This document shows positions 39,956 to 47,893 of a stretch of 64,000 nucleotides of DNA, in pieces. Location of the stretch: the NCBI RefSeq assembly GCF_014360585.1, contig NZ_JACIXG010000001.1:61001-125000 (forward strand), in the 5' to 3' direction. The DNA is from Nocardioides sp. GTDB lineage: Bacteria; Actinomycetota; Actinomycetes; Propionibacteriales; Nocardioidaceae. The first letter of the stretch is position 1. Every line of letters starts with the position of its first letter. The notes under the pieces are model-generated. The model had not been told where the DNA came from. It ran no database searches and worked only from the letters and a program-made list of their open reading frames with translations. The position numbers and the translations under genes are program-made.

Positions 39956-42268
39956 TTGAGCTGGCAGGACAATCCGCCTTATACACCCGTTCCGACGCCG
40001 ACGCCGAAGAAGGCGCGGGGGAAGAAGGTCTTGAAGACCTTCTTCGTCGTGATCCTGGTGGGTGCGCTGATCAGCGCCCTGGGCGTGATCGTGGCCTACA
40101 ACGCCATCCAGATCCCCAGCGCCAACGCGGCCTACGAGAAGGAGACCTCCTTCGTCTACTACCGCGGCGGCAAGGACGAGCTCGGGCGTTACATCGCCGA
40201 CTCGCAGGACCGCGACTCGCTTCCCTATGAGGAGATCCCGCAGCTGATGCGGGATGCCGCGGTCGCCGCCGAGGACCGTACGTTCTGGGACAACAGCGGC
40301 ATCGACGTCAAGGGCATCCTGCGCGCGGTGGTCAACAACAACACCGGCGGCGCCCAGTCCGGTGCCTCGACGATCACCCAGCAGTACGTCAAGAACCTCT
40401 ACCTCACCCAGGAGCGCACCTACACCCGAAAGGTGAAGGAGGCGATCATCTCGTTGAAGATCAGCCGGCAGAAGTCCAAGGAGGACATCCTGGCGGGCTA
40501 CCTCAACACCATCTACTTCGGCCGCGGCGCCTACGGCGTCGAGGCCGCCTCGAACGCCTACTTCGGCAAGCCGGCCGCGGACATCAACCTCCGTGAGGCC
40601 GCCACGCTGGCCGCGATCCTCAACGACCCCAACGACCTGGACCCGAGCAACGGCGAGGAGGCGGTCACCGAGCTGGAGGGCCGCTACCGCTACGTGATCA
40701 ACTCGATGGTCAAGATGGGCATGGCCGACGAGGCCGAGGGCGAGAAGGCCAAGGAGTCGCTGCCGAAGTTCAAGAAGCCGCGCTCCGACAGCCGCTACGG
40801 CGGCCAGAAGGGGCATGCGCTCAAGATGGTCCGCGACGAGCTCCTGCGTCTCGAGGACGAGCAGGGCAACCCGCTGGTGAGCGAGGACGAGATCAACGGT
40901 GGCGGGCTGCGGATCACCACCACGCTGACCAGGAAGACGATGAAGACCGCCGAGGAGGCGGTCGAGGACGTGCGCCCCGACGACAAGAAGGCCTTCGACC
41001 CGGGCAACGAGATGGACGAGCTCCACGTCGGCGCGGCGACGGTCGATGTGAAGAGCGGCGCGCTGCGTGGCTTCTACGGCGGCCAGGACTACCTCGACTC
41101 GCAGATCAACTGGGCTTCCAGCGGAGCCACCATGGCCGGCTCGACGATGAAACCGTTCACGCTCGCTGCCGCGCTGAAGGCGGGCTACTCGCTCAAGGAC
41201 ACCTGGAACGGCAACTCGCCGATGGAGTTCCCCGGCGGCGTGAGAATCCGCAACTCGGGTCAGAGCGCCGCCGACCCGTACGGCCACAGCTACGGCTCCA
41301 ACGTGAGCAGCCTCCAGGCGATGGAGGACTCGATCAACACCGCCTTCGTCGAGATGTCCGACTCGCTGCCCAACGGCAGCAAGGACGTCTACGACATGGC
41401 CGTACGCTCCGGAATCCCGCGGGGGGACCGCATCGACCCTTCCTACCCGGGCATCCCGACGAAGTCAGGCGCGGACATGGAGCCCGACAACTTCCTGCTC
41501 ACCCTGGGCAACGCCACGGTCAGCCCGGTCAACATGGCCAACGCCTACGCCACCATCGCCAACGGCGGCATGCACAACGACGTCCATGTCGTCTCCAAGG
41601 TCGTCGACGCCGACGGCACCGTCATCTACGAGCGCGACGACAAGGGCAGCAGCAAGCGGGCGATGGACGAGGACATCGCGGCCGACACGTCCTACTCGCT
41701 CCAGCAAGTCGTCTCCAGCGGCACCGGCCAGGCGGCCAACGCCGTCGTCCAGCCGGCCGGCGGCAAGACCGGAACGGCGACCAACGACAAGGACGAGGTC
41801 TCCTCGGCCTGGTTCGTCGGCTATACCCCGCAGCTCTCCACCGCTGTCGCCTACAGCCGCGGCAAGGGCAGCGGCGCCCTCGACGGCTGGCTCGACACCT
41901 TCTTCGGCGCGGACTACCCGGCCGACACCTGGGTCGCGATCATGGGCGCGCTGACCGACGAGCTCGAGCGCGAGGAGTTCCCGCCCCCGGCCTGGCTCGA
42001 CGGCGACGCTCCGGAGGAGGGTCACGCCCCCTACGTCCCGCCCGCGCCCGACCCCGAGCCCACGAGGGAGCCGGAGCCGACGAAGAAGCCGGAGCCCTCC
42101 AAGGAGCCCACGCCCACGCCGACGCCGACTCCGACTCCGACGCCTACGCCGACTCCGACGCAGACCGAACCACCCGACCCGGAGCTGCCGCCGACCGAGC
42201 CGTCTGATCCGGAGGAGACCGACGACGGCGGGCCGCCGAACCCGCCGGGTCCGCGCCGGGACGGCTGA
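39956..42268 (+). CDS. Class A penicillin-binding protein
   Basis: 770 aa bifunctional peptidoglycan synthase. A Pro-rich cytoplasmic N-terminus and one transmembrane segment (VLKTFFVVILVGALISALGV) are followed by a GT51 glycosyltransferase domain (AAEDRTFWDNSGIDVKGILR, GASTITQQYVKNLYL, NTIYFGRGAYGVEAAS). The transpeptidase domain has SxxK in AGSTMKPFTLAAAL, SxN in EDSINTAF and KTGT in GGKTGTATND. The C-terminal tail (about 690-770) is Pro/Glu/Thr rich with a PT dipeptide run. TTG 39956 follows GGGAAGGG at good spacing; GTG 39932 is an alternative. Confidence 0.92.
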   Translation: MSWQDNPPYTPVPTPTPKKARGKKVLKTFFVVILVGALISALGVIVAYNAIQIPSANAAYEKETSFVYYRGGKDELGRYIADSQDRDSLPYEEIPQLMRDAAVAAEDRTFWDNSGIDVKGILRAVVNNNTGGAQSGASTITQQYVKNLYLTQERTYTRKVKEAIISLKISRQKSKEDILAGYLNTIYFGRGAYGVEAASNAYFGKPAADINLREAATLAAILNDPNDLDPSNGEEAVTELEGRYRYVINSMVKMGMADEAEGEKAKESLPKFKKPRSDSRYGGQKGHALKMVRDELLRLEDEQGNPLVSEDEINGGGLRITTTLTRKTMKTAEEAVEDVRPDDKKAFDPGNEMDELHVGAATVDVKSGALRGFYGGQDYLDSQINWASSGATMAGSTMKPFTLAAALKAGYSLKDTWNGNSPMEFPGGVRIRNSGQSAADPYGHSYGSNVSSLQAMEDSINTAFVEMSDSLPNGSKDVYDMAVRSGIPRGDRIDPSYPGIPTKSGADMEPDNFLLTLGNATVSPVNMANAYATIANGGMHNDVHVVSKVVDADGTVIYERDDKGSSKRAMDEDIAADTSYSLQQVVSSGTGQAANAVVQPAGGKTGTATNDKDEVSSAWFVGYTPQLSTAVAYSRGKGSGALDGWLDTFFGADYPADTWVAIMGALTDELEREEFPPPAWLDGDAPEEGHAPYVPPAPDPEPTREPEPTKKPEPSKEPTPTPTPTPTPTPTPTPTQTEPPDPELPPTEPSDPEETDDGGPPNPPGPRRDG

Positions 42269-42318
42269 TCCGATCTGGCAGACCGAGATCGAGGTACGGG
42301 AGCGGTCGTGAGCAGGGC

Positions 42319-42348
42319 AGCCGAGGGGACCTCATTTCCCTCGGCTTT
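42319..42348 (+). terminator. Terminator after the class A PBP gene
   Basis: AGCCGAGGG (42319-42327) pairs with CCCTCGGCT (42338-42346), a 9-bp stem with a 10-nt loop followed by TTG; short T-run. Confidence 0.7.
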
Positions 42349-42372
42349 GCCTGACACGGTTAGATAGAGCCC

Positions 42373-43335
42373 GTGTCTGTGATCGCCCCCGTCGACGTCC
42401 ACGATGACACCGCTCTGAAGGCCTGGTACGCCGTGGAGGCGGCATCGATGGCTTTCGATCGACCCTACGCGTCACATCGCACCTTCGAGGCGCTGGCAAA
42501 CTCCGTGCGTACCCTGCACGACCACGGCCGCCGCGTCCTTCTCGCCGCGAAGGAGCAGGGGGAGACGATCGGCATCGCCGAGCTCGATCTCCCCGAGGAA
42601 GAACGCAGCCACATCGTCGAGCTCGGCATCCATGTCCTGCCCGTGCACCGCTGGCGCGGGGTCGGCACCGAGCTGTGGCGGGCCGCCGACGACGTACGCC
42701 GCACCAGCGGCCGCACCCTGACGACCGCCGAGGTGACCATCCCCCCGAAGTCGTCCCTGGCCTTCGCCCGGGCGCTGGGCTTCAAGTCCGTACGCCGCGA
42801 GGACCACCTTGCCGCCGACCTCCCGCTGCGCCACAAGCCCTTCAACGTGCTCGGCTACGAGATCCTGATGTGGGAGGACCGCACCCCCGAGGACCTGCTC
42901 GCCCAGTTCGTCGGCCTGCGCAACCAGATGGGCAAGGAGATGCCCGGCAAGTCCGAGGAGGACGTGGTCGCTCACACCGCCGACCGCATCCGCTCGGCCG
43001 AGAAGAGCACCGCCCGCTCCTACGACCGCATCACCGCCGCCGCCCGCGAGATCCTCACCGGCGAGCTGGTCGGCTACTCGGTCATCTTCCTGGCCCACGG
43101 CAGCGTCGAGGCCATCCAGGACGACACCTTCGTCAAGACCTCCCACCGCGGCAACAAGCTGGGCCTGGCCCTCAAGGTGGCGACTCTCGCCGCCGTCCAG
43201 CGCGACCACCCCGAGCGCACCAGCATCCACACCTGGACCGACCCGTCCAACGACGTGATGCAGCGCATCAACAAGCAGTTCGGCTTCCGCAAGATCGAGC
43301 TCATGCACGAGGTCCAGCGCACCGATCGTTGGTAG
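42373..43335 (+). CDS. Tandem GNAT-family N-acetyltransferase
   Basis: 320 aa with two GNAT folds. The first has the acetyl-CoA loop region LPVHRWRGVGTELWRAADDV; the second has TFVKTSHRGNKLGLALKVAT. Tandem GNAT proteins of this size in actinobacteria resemble mycothiol synthase-like or unknown enzymes, but the second-domain context here is not diagnostic for MshD. The substrate is unknown. It starts at GTG 42373, after the PBP terminator, and is likely monocistronic. Confidence 0.83.
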   Translation: MSVIAPVDVHDDTALKAWYAVEAASMAFDRPYASHRTFEALANSVRTLHDHGRRVLLAAKEQGETIGIAELDLPEEERSHIVELGIHVLPVHRWRGVGTELWRAADDVRRTSGRTLTTAEVTIPPKSSLAFARALGFKSVRREDHLAADLPLRHKPFNVLGYEILMWEDRTPEDLLAQFVGLRNQMGKEMPGKSEEDVVAHTADRIRSAEKSTARSYDRITAAAREILTGELVGYSVIFLAHGSVEAIQDDTFVKTSHRGNKLGLALKVATLAAVQRDHPERTSIHTWTDPSNDVMQRINKQFGFRKIELMHEVQRTDRW

Positions 43336-43362
43336 CGGCGCGACAGCGACAGAAGGTTGCTT

Positions 43363-44022
43363 CTACGCCGGCGAACTGGCGACGGCGAGCTCGATCGCCT
43401 GCTGACACGTGTCGGCCGTCATCGTGGGAGCAAAGGCTTCCTCTTGCCATGGTCGCCCCCTGCGGACCCACACGCTGCGAAGGGACAGGTTGTACGCCCC
43501 GGCGATGTCGGCATGGGCTGAGTCTCCGATCATCCACGCGCCGTCGAGCTCTGTGCCTGCGCTGCGGGCTGCGTGGCGGAAGATCTCCGGGTCAGGCTTC
43601 TTGACGCCAACGGCCGCAGAGATGACCCAGGTGTCGACTTCCTCGTCGAGCTTCGTCAGACGCAGCTTTCGTTCCTGCTGCTCGACGTCTCCGTTGGTGA
43701 CGACGGCAACCGTCCAACCTCCGGTGCGCGCGGCCTTCAGCGCCGCTGGCACCTGTGGGTCGACTTCGAGGTGGTCCGCCATACCCTGTCGCAGGTCGTT
43801 CACGAGTTCGCTGTAGGCCCTGGGGCTCAGGCCGAAGCGGTCACGGACCGACAGTGCCAGACGATCGCGCGGTTCGTAGCCGTCTGCGTCTGCGTGAACC
43901 AGCCATGCGACAGCCGAGGGGTCGGCCGGAACATATCGGCGGTGGAACAACTCGGCCCAGGTGCGGAACGCCGCAGCGCGATCCACCAATGTGTTGTCCA
44001 GGTCGATCATCAGGAGTGGCAC
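43363..44022 (-). CDS. HAD family hydrolase
   Basis: About 219 aa haloacid dehalogenase-type phosphatase. Motif I is LLMIDLDNTLVDR (nucleophile Asp in DLDNT), motif II is VAVVTNGD, and motif III/IV is VGVKKPDPEIF followed by MIGDSAHADIAGA. A C1-type helical cap lies between motifs I and II. The substrate is not predictable. The start is uncertain: GTG 44022 places motif I at the expected N-terminus; a TTG at 44064 gives a longer form. The divergent partner is an MBL-fold gene, with a 28-bp palindrome between them. Confidence 0.85.
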   Translation of the reverse strand: MPLLMIDLDNTLVDRAAAFRTWAELFHRRYVPADPSAVAWLVHADADGYEPRDRLALSVRDRFGLSPRAYSELVNDLRQGMADHLEVDPQVPAALKAARTGGWTVAVVTNGDVEQQERKLRLTKLDEEVDTWVISAAVGVKKPDPEIFRHAARSAGTELDGAWMIGDSAHADIAGAYNLSLRSVWVRRGRPWQEEAFAPTMTADTCQQAIELAVASSPA

Positions 44023-44122
44023 CCACCGAAGCGTAGCGACGCGGATTGCCTGATGGTCGACCAACCAGTCGCGCCGTGTCCCGAGCGCGACCTTCGCCTA
44101 CGCCCGCGACAGTAGTCGTCAC

Positions 44123-44150
44123 CCGGGCGAACGAATTTTCGTTCGCCCGG
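44123..44150. promoter_or_regulatory. 28-bp perfect interrupted palindrome in divergent promoter
   Basis: CCGGGCGAACGAA (44123-44135) and TTCGTTCGCCCGG (44138-44150) are perfect 13-bp arms around TT. It lies between divergent HAD and MBL genes, 29 nt before the MBL start, so it cannot be a terminator for either. Candidate operator for an unlinked regulator. Confidence 0.55.
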
Positions 44151-44179
44151 CTCGCCTGGATCCCCGGTAGCATTCCGCC

Positions 44180-44998
44180 GTGCCAAACGAGCCCCTTCGC
44201 CTCACGGTCCTCGGATCCGCGACGCCCTACCCGAGCGTGGACAACCCATGCTCGGGCTATCTGGTGTCGAGCGGAGACTCACGGATCTGGGTGGACGCCG
44301 GCAGCGGCACGCTCGGCCCGCTGCAGCAGCACACGAGGCTTGATGAGCTCGACGCGATCTGGATCTCGCATCTTCACGCAGACCACAGCGCCGACCTGCT
44401 CACCGCCTACTACGGCGCCCTGTACGCCGACATCCGCCTGACCGCTCCCATCCCTCTCTACGGGCCGCCCGGAATCGCCGAGCGGCTGGCGGGATTCCTC
44501 ACCAACTCATCGGCCCGCAGCCCGATCGAATCCGCGTTCGCCGTCACCGAGCTGAGCGACGGACACCAGGCCACCGTCGGCTCCCTCCGACTGACCACTC
44601 GGGCGGTCGTCCACGACGTCCCAGCCTTCGCCGTACGCATCGAAGCGGCCGGCCGCTCCTTGGTCTACTCCGGCGACTCCGCCCCCTGCCCGAGTCTCAC
44701 CGAGCTGGCCGCAGGATGCGACGTACTGCTGTGCGAGGCCGAGAGCCCACACGCATCCGATGAGGGGGAGCAGGTGCACCACACCCCCGAAGACGCAGGC
44801 GACACCGCAACCGCCGGCCGGGCGGGCCGTCTGATCATCACTCACGTCGGCCGCGCGCTGACACCGCAAAAGGCGGTGGCGCGCGCCGCGGCCCGGTTCG
44901 ACGGCCACGTCGCCCATGCCGACCCCGGCGCCACCTTCACGATCGGCGAGGCGCCGACACCCACGAATCCTGACGTCGGCGCCCGACCATTCTCGTAG
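44180..44998 (+). CDS. MBL-fold metallo-hydrolase (RNase Z-like)
   Basis: 272 aa beta-lactamase-fold hydrolase. The metal-binding signature is WISHLHADHSADLL, with further ligands in VVHDVPAFAVRI, LVYSGDSAPC (Asp) and LIITHVGRAL (His). The N-terminus LRLTVLGSATPYPSVDNPCS resembles RNase Z / ribonuclease BN relatives, but the exosite is not obvious, so the substrate is unknown. GTG start. Its TAG stop overlaps the last base of a truncated tRNA on the other strand, so the tRNA insertion site lies directly at the gene end. Confidence 0.85.
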   Translation: MPNEPLRLTVLGSATPYPSVDNPCSGYLVSSGDSRIWVDAGSGTLGPLQQHTRLDELDAIWISHLHADHSADLLTAYYGALYADIRLTAPIPLYGPPGIAERLAGFLTNSSARSPIESAFAVTELSDGHQATVGSLRLTTRAVVHDVPAFAVRIEAAGRSLVYSGDSAPCPSLTELAAGCDVLLCEAESPHASDEGEQVHHTPEDAGDTATAGRAGRLIITHVGRALTPQKAVARAAARFDGHVAHADPGATFTIGEAPTPTNPDVGARPFS

Positions 44999-45043
44999 GC
45001 CGTGCGGGGCTCGAACCCGCGACCCAAGGATTATGAGTCCTCT
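44996..45043 (-). pseudogene. 3' half of a split tRNA(CAT) gene (left island end)
   Basis: On the minus strand it reads from the anticodon arm AGAGGACTCATAATCCTT through the T arm (GCGGGTTCGAGCCCCGC) to the acceptor strand ACGGCCTA. There is no D arm or 5' acceptor strand. The missing 5' half is found at 57962-58001. Joining the two at the shared 14-bp core gives a 74-nt tRNA with paired acceptor (GGGCCGT/ACGGCCT) and anticodon (GAGGA/TCCTT) stems. As it stands this half cannot be functional. Confidence 0.88.
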
Positions 45044-45323
45044 TGTTCCATCGCTCTGACCTGCGGGTTCCTCCAGATTTCCGTCGCCCATGACGCAGTG
45101 AGTACGCGATACCGCCCCGTTGGCTTCGCGAACCGTCCATGTTCCGAGTGGACCTCTCAGGCAAATCGGGTGGCTAGGGAAGTTTCGCCTGGCCCTGATC
45201 GCCTACCGGTGGTTAGTACGTACGCCAGCGTGCGTCAGATTCGCTGTGATGAGCAGGGCGATAGCGATCACGGATGCGATGCACCGGTGACATGGGCCGA
45301 TCGTCGGGCGTACGCTCCGAGGT

Positions 45324-46034
45324 GTGGCTCCTCGATGGGTGAATCGGTGCCGCTCGGGGGCCTCGGCGTCGTTGCTCGTACTCCTATGCCTGCTGCTGCC
45401 CGCCTGCGGGTCCGGGCAGGAGGGAACGCAAACTTCGTCCGACGACGTCGCGCAGGAGTGCGGCCCGGACGAGGAGCCGGTCTGGGGATTCGGAGAGTGC
45501 GCTCCGGTCATCTCGGAGCTGACACCAACGCCTCCCGTGGAGACCACTCCACCAGAGTTGCAAGAACAATCGAGTTGGCTGGTATCGCCGCAGTACACGG
45601 CGATCATGAGGCTGCCTAGCGCGCCGGGATCGTACCTCAGCACGCACTTGCGAGCGGTTGCCTACCGTGAGGTCGCGATCGTGCAGTTGCTGCTGAACAA
45701 CGTCGACTCGAGCGGCCTGGTTGTGGACGGCCATTACGGTCCCGCGACGCAGGTTGCGGTCAGCGCCTTCCAAGCGGCGCACGGTCACTTGGACGAAGAC
45801 GGCGTGGTCGGCGAGCAGACCGCGATGGCCATCCTCGACGAGGTCGGCAAGCTCAACGTCGGCTCGGCGGGCCCGCCGACCCTGCCGCTTCCAGAAACAC
45901 CGGCGATGCCCGACCTTCCGCCGGTCACTGTCCCCGACCGGAGCTACACCTTCGGTGGGACGCTCTGCGCGGATGGATGGGTGTCTTCCTCCAGCGGCCG
46001 GGGTACCTGTTCCTGGCACGGTGGAGTGAGTTGA
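45324..46034 (+). CDS. Peptidoglycan-binding lipoprotein
   Basis: 236 aa. The N-terminal signal has lipobox LLLPAC (Cys about residue 28). It is followed by a Thr/Pro/Glu-rich linker, a PG_binding_1 domain (VDGHYGPATQVAVSAFQAAH, DEDGVVGEQTAMAIL) and a C-terminal motif CADGWVSSSSGRGTCSWHGG. That motif resembles the small extracellular Cys/Gly domain of DUF3761-like proteins. It probably anchors to the membrane outer face and binds the cell wall. GTG start with GAGG very close; GTG 45339 is an alternative. About 280 nt upstream (45044-45323) hold no gene I can support. Confidence 0.8.
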   Translation: MAPRWVNRCRSGASASLLVLLCLLLPACGSGQEGTQTSSDDVAQECGPDEEPVWGFGECAPVISELTPTPPVETTPPELQEQSSWLVSPQYTAIMRLPSAPGSYLSTHLRAVAYREVAIVQLLLNNVDSSGLVVDGHYGPATQVAVSAFQAAHGHLDEDGVVGEQTAMAILDEVGKLNVGSAGPPTLPLPETPAMPDLPPVTVPDRSYTFGGTLCADGWVSSSSGRGTCSWHGGVS

Positions 46035-46165
46035 CGAGAGGTGGCTTCGAACTCTCAACCTCAGTGGTGCCCGTGCGGGCTCATGCAGTTGGGGATCTGG
46101 TCGTAGTGATCCCCCATGTCGGTGGGGCGCGCTAAGTTCGCCCGTTGTGATCACACCGAGCTGGG

Positions 46166-47125
46166 ATGACGAGGATGGATGGCCCGTTGATGGGTGACCG
46201 GCGTCCGAATGCTGCCGCCGAGGCACTCCTGTTTGCAGTGTCGACGCGCTGCGCGTACCCGAACTGCAGGGTTCCGACAGTCAGTTTGACCGTCGACAAG
46301 AAGGCGAACAAGAACGTACAGGCGGCGCACATCGTGCCTGTTTCTCAGTCGATGCCGCGGTGGCGACCAATGGACGCGGCAGATCGTGACAACTACCAGA
46401 ATCTCGTCCTGCTGTGTTCGGCGCACCATCTGATGGTGGACAAGGGACCCCGTGCTCGCGATTTCACCGAAGCCATGTTGCTGGCCTGGAAGGAGGAAGC
46501 CGAACATGATTTGCGGGAGAAGTTCGACGGTATCGACCGCTATACCTTCGAGGACGTAGAAGACATGATCGGCTTAGCGGCAGCCCAGGGCACCGAAGTG
46601 ATCACGTCGGGTATTGGGAAGTTGGGAGCCAAGGTCGACTCGGCGACAGCGGAGATCCTGACGGTGCTCTACGAGCAATTCGCCGACAAGCACCGTGATT
46701 ACGAGGTTGCCGCGATGCTGAACGCCGCGAGCGAGCGGCTCGCCTCGGAAGGTTTCGCTGAAACAGTGGGCCTCCTTGACCAGGCCTCGGATCGCTTGGC
46801 GAACCTCGATGATCAGGTCTCGGTGTTCGATGACACATTCAGACCCCTCAAGGAGTTCAAGCTCAACACCTTCGTCACCGCCGCAGACCAATCGAAGTCT
46901 GCTGCCGACACGCTCGAGGTCCACGCCAGGACTCTCTCGCACGCGATCGCACCCCGGGTTCAAGCCGCGCTCGACCCACACAGCCATCGCTGGCAGAGCC
47001 CCTTGGTGAACGCTACGACGCCGCGTATCGACAGAATGCACATCTTCCTTCTAGGCCTCGTGATCGGCGTCATCCTGTCAGTGGCCTTGGCCTGGGCCGT
47101 CGTCCGGATCGCTCATGCGTCGTAG
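46166..47125 (+). CDS. HNH nuclease domain protein with C-terminal membrane anchor
   Basis: About 319 aa. An N-terminal HNH domain contains zinc-site Cys residues in TRCAYPNCRVPTV, the catalytic AAHIVPVSQS and the distal NLVLLCSAHHLMVDKGP. The middle (about 110-275) is helical with coiled-coil character. A single hydrophobic segment MHIFLLGLVIGVILSVALAW near the end should anchor it in the membrane. Such nuclease-membrane architectures are frequent in phage-defence effectors, but no sensor partner is identified. Start uncertain (ATG 46166, 46175 or 46190). Confidence 0.75.
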   Translation: MTRMDGPLMGDRRPNAAAEALLFAVSTRCAYPNCRVPTVSLTVDKKANKNVQAAHIVPVSQSMPRWRPMDAADRDNYQNLVLLCSAHHLMVDKGPRARDFTEAMLLAWKEEAEHDLREKFDGIDRYTFEDVEDMIGLAAAQGTEVITSGIGKLGAKVDSATAEILTVLYEQFADKHRDYEVAAMLNAASERLASEGFAETVGLLDQASDRLANLDDQVSVFDDTFRPLKEFKLNTFVTAADQSKSAADTLEVHARTLSHAIAPRVQAALDPHSHRWQSPLVNATTPRIDRMHIFLLGLVIGVILSVALAWAVVRIAHAS

Positions 47126-47200
47126 CTGGGTTTCATATGCCGGGTCATCCGAGGATGAAAGCTTCCATACGACACCGATAGGACCCCAAAGGCAGGAAGT

Positions 47201-47245
47201 GCCGAGCGCGCGGTCCCCTGCGAACGGTGCGGGAACCGCGCTCGG
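47201..47245. terminator. Stem-loop next to the island tRNA
   Basis: GCCGAGCGCGCGGTCCC (47201-47217) pairs, with one bulge, with GGGAACCGCGCTCGGC (47230-47245). It lies downstream of the HNH gene (+) and 5 nt beyond the tRNA 3' end (-), so it may serve either. Confidence 0.6.
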
Positions 47246-47249
47246 CGCG

Positions 47250-47323
47250 GTAGGCCGTGCGGGACTTGAACCCGCGACTGGAGAATTATGAGTTCCCTGC
47301 TCTAACCAACTGAGCTAACGGCC
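47250..47323 (-). tRNA. tRNA with CAT anticodon (Met, or Ile2)
   Basis: Complete 74-nt cloverleaf: acceptor GGGCCGT/ACGGCCT, D arm AGCTCAGTTGGTTAGAGC, anticodon loop CTCATAA with stem GGGAA/TTCTC, T arm GCGGGTTCAAGTCCCGC, discriminator A, CCA not encoded. The anticodon CAT fits elongator Met or lysidine-modified Ile2; I cannot separate these here. Both strands of its anticodon stem differ from the split host tRNA, so it is an independent gene carried by the island, not a hybrid att site. Confidence 0.92.
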
Positions 47324-47364
47324 CGGGCAGATCCTAGCGGCACGCCTCGGAGACTGTGCACGCA

Positions 47365-47893
47365 CTACGCGGCTTCGTCGTCATCGGCGAGCGCCTGCTC
47401 GATCCGCATGCGCGCTGCCTCCTCCTGACCGTCGACGGCGTGGGCGTAGACCGTCAGGAGGACCGCCACGCTGTGGCCGGCCCACTTCGCCACGAGGGGC
47501 GGCGGCGTTCCCGCCGCGAGCCAGGTCGAGACCGCAGCGTGCCGGAGGTCGTACGCCCGGCGCGCGAGCGGCGACTTCTGCTCGTCCTCGGTGAACGCTT
47601 CGGCTCGAGCGTTCTTCATCACCCGGCCGACAGCAGAGAGTGGAACCGGGCGCGAGAGCGACTTGGGCAGCGTGTGGCCCCACTTGCCCACGCGCGTGAC
47701 GAACAGCCGGCCGTCCGCGCCGGTCTCGTACGTGTCCAGGTGCCGGCGCAGCATCTCAACCAGCGGCGGAGGGAGAGGTACAGGCCGGGTGGATTTGCGG
47801 GCGCGGTGCTTCAGGCCGCGCTCCTCGCCGAGCTCGCCGTCGTCGGTCCAGTCCTTGCCGACGGCTTCGTCGGTCGGCATCCAGTCCGGATCG
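47365..47893 (-). pseudogene. C-terminal fragment of a tyrosine recombinase (integrase)
   Basis: The recognisable part starts at about GKDWTDDGELGEERGLKHRA and continues through KSTRPVPLPPPLVEMLRRHL. It includes the catalytic box YDLRHAAVSTWLAAGTPPPL (Arg-His), AGHS (His) and the Tyr in LTVYAHAVDG. The N-terminal arm-binding and most of the core domain are absent. The reading frame continues upstream to 48003, but that part is antisense to the next gene and unlike integrases. It lies 41 nt from the intact tRNA, the usual place for an integrase beside its att site. Confidence 0.8.

Noticed and set aside
42109..42165. PT dipeptide run in the PBP tail as an unusual element
   Set aside because: Proline-rich, repetitive tails are ordinary in actinobacterial class A PBPs.
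44996..45043. Functional tRNA at the left island end
   Set aside because: The 5' acceptor strand and D arm are missing; upstream bases only weakly resemble a D arm.
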